A stretch of 7,798 nt of DNA, taken from contig USGN01000052.1 of the NCBI GenBank assembly GCA_900554255.1, forward strand, positions 1-7,798, in the 5' to 3' direction. This DNA comes from an uncultured Collinsella sp. GTDB taxonomy: Bacteria; Actinomycetota; Coriobacteriia; Coriobacteriales; Coriobacteriaceae. Of this stretch, positions 4,942-7,798 are shown piece after piece (position 1 is the first letter of the stretch; every line of letters starts with the position of its first letter). Both the position numbers and the translations under genes were made by a program. Under the pieces are notes generated by a model, which did no database searches, had not been told where the DNA came from, and worked only from the letters and a program-made list of their open reading frames with translations.

Positions 4942-5649
4942 TTAGCGGCGGGCACGGAGCTTTTCGTAGCCTTCAGCGAAGAAGGCGACTGTCGCGGCGT
5001 CGGCCTCGGCGGCGTCGGCCTCGGTTGCGGGGACCACGCCGTGCTCGTCGCTCACCAGGAACAGCGCGCCCTTAAGCTGCGCGGGAATATCTACGCGCGT
5101 GACCGGGATGCCCTTGGTCTGGGCCAGCTGTTCGATGAGCGTCGCCGTGCCGCACAGGCACTCGTCCCCCGGCGCCACAAAGGCAAGCTCACCGTTGTTG
5201 ACGGCAGCGAGCAGCTCGGGCGCCACGCCGGTTTCGTCGGCCTCGGAGCGGGCCTCGGCGGAGCGGGCACGTAGCGCCTTGGCCGACGTATCGGCCAGCG
5301 GCTCGTACTCCCCCACCGTCATGGCGGCGTTGCCGTTAACGTCGATCACCAGCATGAGCACACCGTCGCGGGCGGTGTAGTCGCCCTCGGCAAGCGACCA
5401 CTCAACGTGCTGCTTGGCCCAACTGAGCATGTTATGGGTAAGTGGCTCGCCCTGCACCAGGCGCTCGGATAGCGCGCGGATGTGGCGATTGAGCATGGGC
5501 ACCTTTTTGTTGGACATGCGCCAACGGCAGATGAGCGCGGGCTTGTCGAGCGTGAACTTCTCGACCGCCTCCTGATTGGAGCAAAAGTCCTCGTACGCAC
5601 GCTGATCCTCGGCATTGCCAAACAGCTCGGCATCATCAATCTGGGGCAT
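4942..5649 (-). CDS. uncharacterised protein, possibly a divergent PLP fold-type IV (class IV aminotransferase-like) protein
   Basis: Cytoplasmic protein of 235 residues with no membrane segment or signal peptide. I do not recognise it firmly. The order of short patterns follows class IV aminotransferase / aminodeoxychorismate lyase proteins: LICRWRMSNKKVPMLNRH (39-56) resembles the E-x-x-R...L-x-RH N-terminal signature, DGVLMLVI (95-102) the central strand, and then GDECLCGTATLIEQLAQTKGI (161-181) the turn, often GCLPG.TR, before the helix. ALFLVSDEHGVVPA (195-208) resembles the final strand-turn. Lys124 is a possible cofactor lysine, but the EG..SN segment is not clearly present and the protein is short for the family (about 270). 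The C-terminus has a tandem EADAA repeat. Two starts are possible: ATG 5671-5673, with GAGGA upstream, and ATG 5647-5649, with AAAGG at 7 nt. I prefer the latter because the -10 box at 5682-5687 would put the transcript start almost on the former. That it is a coding gene is secure; the family is a hypothesis. Confidence 0.85.
   Translation of the reverse strand: MPQIDDAELFGNAEDQRAYEDFCSNQEAVEKFTLDKPALICRWRMSNKKVPMLNRHIRALSERLVQGEPLTHNMLSWAKQHVEWSLAEGDYTARDGVLMLVIDVNGNAAMTVGEYEPLADTSAKALRARSAEARSEADETGVAPELLAAVNNGELAFVAPGDECLCGTATLIEQLAQTKGIPVTRVDIPAQLKGALFLVSDEHGVVPATEADAAEADAATVAFFAEGYEKLRARR
4994..5024. repeat. 15-bp tandem duplication encoding EADAA twice
   Basis: The 15-bp unit at 4995-5009 is repeated exactly at 5010-5024, in frame with the gene at 4942-5649. 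It gives EADAAEADAA near the C-terminus (about residues 210-219). The length keeps the frame, so copy number could change by slippage without breaking the protein. Confidence 0.85.
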
Positions 5650-5681
5650 GGTTGTACCTTTCGTGTTAGTCATTCCGTCCT

Positions 5682-5687
5682 CTTATA
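5682..5687 (-). promoter_or_regulatory. -10 box for the class-IV-like gene
   Basis: TATAAG on the minus strand matches the -10 consensus at five of six positions. It lies 2 bp beyond the T-tract of the purH terminator, so the -35 region falls inside the terminator hairpin. No good -35 hexamer is seen at 16-18 bp (the sequence there is around CGTTTG). A start near 5675 would leave about 25 nt before the ATG at 5649. Confidence 0.4.
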
Positions 5688-5689
5688 CC

Positions 5690-5725
5690 AAAAAGACGGC
5701 CCTCCAAACGGAGCGACCGTCTTTT
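5690..5725 (-). terminator. purH transcription terminator
   Basis: On the minus strand, AAAAGACGG...CTCC pairs with GGAG...CCGTCTTTT around loop GTTT, with a small internal loop, and ends in five T's (plus-strand A-run 5690-5694). It lies 29 nt past the purH stop codon. On the plus strand it would end in TTTT, so some bidirectional activity is possible. Confidence 0.85.
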
Positions 5726-5754
5726 GCAGAGATTATTTTGTCCCAGCGCGGAAC

Positions 5755-7362
5755 TTAGTGGCGGAAGTGGCGGGCGCCCGTAAACACCATAGCAATATTG
5801 TGCTCGTTGCAGGCCTGGATGCTCTCGTCGTCGCGCTTGGAGCCGCCGGGCTGGATGATGCAGGTCACGCCGTGCGCGGCAAGCACGTCGACGTTGTCGC
5901 GGAACGGGAAGAACGCGTCGCTTGCGCAGGCAAAGCCGCCCTTCTCCACGCCCTCGCGCTCGCAGAAGTCCTCGGCGCGCTCGCAGGCAAGCAGCGCAGA
6001 GTCAACGCGGTTGGGCTGACCCGGGCCCATGCCAATGCCGGCCTTACCCTTGGAGACCAGGATGGCGTTGGACTTAATGCCCTTGCAGACCTTCCAGGCA
6101 AACTCGAGCTCGGCCATCTCGGCGTCGGTGGGCTTGCGGTCGGTGGGGAACGTAAAGGTCGCGGGATCCTCGGTCACGTGGTCGACTTCCTGCACCAGCA
6201 TGCCGCCGTCGATAGAGCGCAGCTCCACCTGGGCGCCGTGGTCCACGCCGCCGGTCGCCAACACGCGCAGGTTGGGGCGCTTGGCCATGCGCTCGAGCGC
6301 CTCGGCAGTGTAGCTCGGGGCGATGATGACCTCGACGAACTGCTTGTTCTGATCGGCAAAGTGCTCAACCAGCTCAAAGGGAACCTCGCGGTTGCAGGCG
6401 ATGATGCCGCCAAAGGCGCTCTTGGGATCGCAGGCGAAGGCGCGGTCGTAGGCAGCCGTAATATCCTCGGCAACGGCGGAACCGCAGGGGTTCTGGTGCT
6501 TGAGGATCACGCAGGCGGGCTCGTCGAACTCGCGGACCAGGTTCCAGGCGGCGTCGGCGTCCAGATAGTTGTTGTAGCTGAGCGGCTTGCCCTGGATCTG
6601 CTCGGAGCCCACGAGCGGGAACTGCGAGCTCGCGGTGTTCTCGCAGCCCTCGGCAAAGCGATAGACCGTGGCCTTCTGCTGCGGGTTCTCGCCATAGCGC
6701 AGGTCGTCGACCTTCTCCAGCGAGATCTCGAGCTTGGCAGAGGTGTCCGCCACGTCGCTTGCCTGGGCGGCGAGCCAACGGGAGATAGCCGTGTCGTAGG
6801 CGGCGGTGGTCTGGTAGACCTTCACCTGCAGGCGACGACGGGTGGAAAGCGTGGTGCAGCCACCGGTCTCGCGCATCTCGGCCAGGACGGCATCATAGTC
6901 GGCCGGGTCGGAAATGACGGTAACGCTCGCGGCGTTCTTAGCGGCAGAGCGCAGCATGGAGGGGCCACCGATGTCGATGTGCTCGATGGCATCCGCGAAG
7001 GTGACCTCGGGGTTGGCGACGGTCTTCTCGAACTCGTACAGGTTGACGACCACCAGGTCGATCAGCTTAATGCCGTGCTGAGCGGCCTCCTGCATGTGCT
7101 GCTCGGAATCGCGACGGGCAAGCAGCGCGCCGTGAACCTTGGGATGCAGCGTCTTGACGCGGCCGTCCATCATCTCGGGATAGCCCGTGAACTCCTCGAT
7201 GGGGGTTACGGGAACGCCCGCGTCCTCGATGGCACGAGCCGTGCCGCCCGTAGAGATGATCTCGACGCCAAAGTCGTCAACCAGCGTCCGTGCGAAATCG
7301 ACGACGCCCGTCTTATCGGTAACCGAGATCAACGCGCGTGCGATCTTCACATCAGATCCCAT
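5755..7362 (-). CDS. purH: bifunctional AICAR formyltransferase / IMP cyclohydrolase
   Basis: Cytoplasmic enzyme catalysing the last two steps of de novo IMP synthesis: formylation of AICAR from 10-formyltetrahydrofolate, then ring closure to IMP. At 535 residues it is close to the usual 510-530. The N-terminal cyclohydrolase domain (about 1-200, MGS-like fold) shows LISVTDKTG (11-19), ISTGGTA (36-42), [13 protein letters not shown] (66-78) and NLYEF. The transformylase domain (about 210-535) has LRYGENPQQ (221-229), the catalytic Lys288-His289 in [15 protein letters not shown] (315-320), [28 protein letters not shown] and the C-terminal FTGARHFRH. All known active-site segments look intact. 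The start ATG has AGGAGGA (7367-7373) at a 4-nt gap and gives the standard N-terminus. It is transcribed alone, ending at the terminator at 5690-5725. I found no purine box or purine riboswitch upstream. Confidence 0.98.
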   Translation of the reverse strand: MGSDVKIARALISVTDKTGVVDFARTLVDDFGVEIISTGGTARAIEDAGVPVTPIEEFTGYPEMMDGRVKTLHPKVHGALLARRDSEQHMQEAAQHGIKLIDLVVVNLYEFEKTVANPEVTFADAIEHIDIGGPSMLRSAAKNAASVTVISDPADYDAVLAEMRETGGCTTLSTRRRLQVKVYQTTAAYDTAISRWLAAQASDVADTSAKLEISLEKVDDLRYGENPQQKATVYRFAEGCENTASSQFPLVGSEQIQGKPLSYNNYLDADAAWNLVREFDEPACVILKHQNPCGSAVAEDITAAYDRAFACDPKSAFGGIIACNREVPFELVEHFADQNKQFVEVIIAPSYTAEALERMAKRPNLRVLATGGVDHGAQVELRSIDGGMLVQEVDHVTEDPATFTFPTDRKPTDAEMAELEFAWKVCKGIKSNAILVSKGKAGIGMGPGQPNRVDSALLACERAEDFCEREGVEKGGFACASDAFFPFRDNVDVLAAHGVTCIIQPGGSKRDDESIQACNEHNIAMVFTGARHFRH

Positions 7363-7638
7363 GCAGTCCTCCTGTCTGGTACGCCGCCGTGCTCTGTGAG
7401 TCGGTGATACGTCGATCTGCAGCGCTCGCGCAGCGGCATTGAAAATACTGATTTAATGTAGCGCATCGAGCGCGACGATGCACCCCGCAACGCGCGGCTG
7501 TGCAGAAAAAGCTTCGAGCGGGGGTTGCAGGAGCGCCACTGGGCACGGTGAGTTGATGGAACACAGGGGCACCATAATTAGATGCCAACGGCGTGGTAGA
7601 ACTGTGCTCGATATGCATCCGCAATAGAAAGAGGCACC
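7363..7638. other. divergent intergenic region between purH and the acetyltransferase gene
   Basis: This 276-bp gap must hold the purH promoter (minus) and the promoter of the right-hand gene (plus). Only weak boxes are visible. On the plus strand TTGATG (7553-7558) and CATAAT (7573-7578) are just 14 bp apart. On the minus strand an AT-rich patch at about 7441-7460 is the likeliest -10 area for purH. A perfect 6-bp hairpin, GCATCG (7463-7468) with CGATGC (7476-7481), lies in the middle and could be a regulator site. No riboswitch or tRNA was recognised. Confidence 0.5.
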
Positions 7639-7798
7639 ATGGTCTCGCGGGTTCTCTACCGACCGTTTGATACCGAAGATTTCGACGCCATCGCGCTGAT
7701 CTTGCAGCAGCTTTGGCACAACAACTCGGATAACGATGAGTACAACCGCCTCGAAGCCGCGTGCGACCTTGCCTACTGCCTTTCGTCCTCGACGTTTT
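7639..7798 (+). CDS. probable GNAT-family N-acetyltransferase (N-terminal fragment, cut by window edge)
   Basis: An open frame begins at ATG 7639 with GAAAGAGG (7627-7634) at a 4-nt gap and stays open to the right edge, giving 53 residues. The beginning, VLYRPFDTEDFDAIALIL, has the strand-then-helix pattern (R-x-x-x-x-x-D) typical of the first elements of GNAT acetyltransferases, which move an acetyl group from acetyl-CoA to an amine. The acetyl-CoA-binding R/Q-x-x-G-x-G/A motif would lie beyond the edge, so neither the family nor the substrate can be confirmed here. It is divergent from purH. The gene start is well supported by the ribosome binding site and uninterrupted frame; the family call is moderate. 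Confidence 0.65.
   Translation, partial: MVSRVLYRPFDTEDFDAIALILQQLWHNNSDNDEYNRLEAACDLAYCLSSSTF

Noticed and set aside
5482..7407. 641-codon plus-strand open frame antisense to purH
   Set aside because: It is fully overlapped by purH, whose motifs are unmistakable. The antisense product is a Gly/Leu/His-rich run with no family motif, as expected opposite a high-GC gene with strong codon bias.
7363..7638. Purine riboswitch or PurR box upstream of purH
   Set aside because: I looked for the conserved purine-riboswitch core and for paired purine boxes and could not identify either; only a small hairpin and weak promoter boxes are visible.

Overview
The window reads as ordinary chromosomal sequence from a high-GC Gram-positive bacterium. 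A Coriobacteriia member such as Collinsella is my best guess, from the protein flavour (PcrA-type helicase, BceS-like kinase, UspA), strong AGGAGG-type ribosome binding sites, one TTG start, and GC-rich genes separated by palindrome-rich gaps. The genus is an inference; only the high GC and Gram-positive-type gene set are seen directly. There are eight protein genes, two cut by the window edges. I see no rRNA, tRNA, CRISPR array, transposase gene or phage gene.

Layout: (1) 1-727, minus, the N-terminal part of a PcrA/UvrD DNA helicase with its own promoter. (2) 728-1083, a 356-bp gap holding that promoter, a paired palindromic REP/MITE-like element (867-933) and the terminator of the next gene nested inside a second inverted repeat (969-1068). 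(3) 1084-2064, minus, undecaprenyl-diphosphatase UppP with an enlarged cytoplasmic loop and a TTG start. (4) 2314-2751, plus, a single-domain universal stress protein, followed by a long multi-stem hairpin (2765-2855), a strong terminator (2896-2926) and two direct copies of a GTTC/GAAC hairpin (2955-3019). (5) 4768-3044, minus, a two-gene operon: an OmpR-type response regulator, then an intramembrane-sensing type histidine kinase. (6) 4942-5649, minus, an unrecognised protein whose sequence pattern follows, weakly, PLP fold-type IV (class IV aminotransferase / aminodeoxychorismate lyase) proteins. (7) 5755-7362, minus, bifunctional PurH, whose terminator abuts the -10 box of the downstream gene. 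(8) 7639 to the edge, plus, the start of a probable GNAT acetyltransferase, divergent from purH.

Functional links are limited. UppP recycles the undecaprenyl carrier, and the sensor kinase has the architecture of kinases that often watch for cell-envelope antibiotics attacking the same lipid cycle, so proximity may be meaningful, but no BceAB-type transporter is visible. PurH (late purine synthesis, folate-dependent) beside a possible aminodeoxychorismate-lyase-like protein (folate branch) is suggestive only. I find no convincing new defence or mobile system. The most unusual content lies in the intergenic palindromes.
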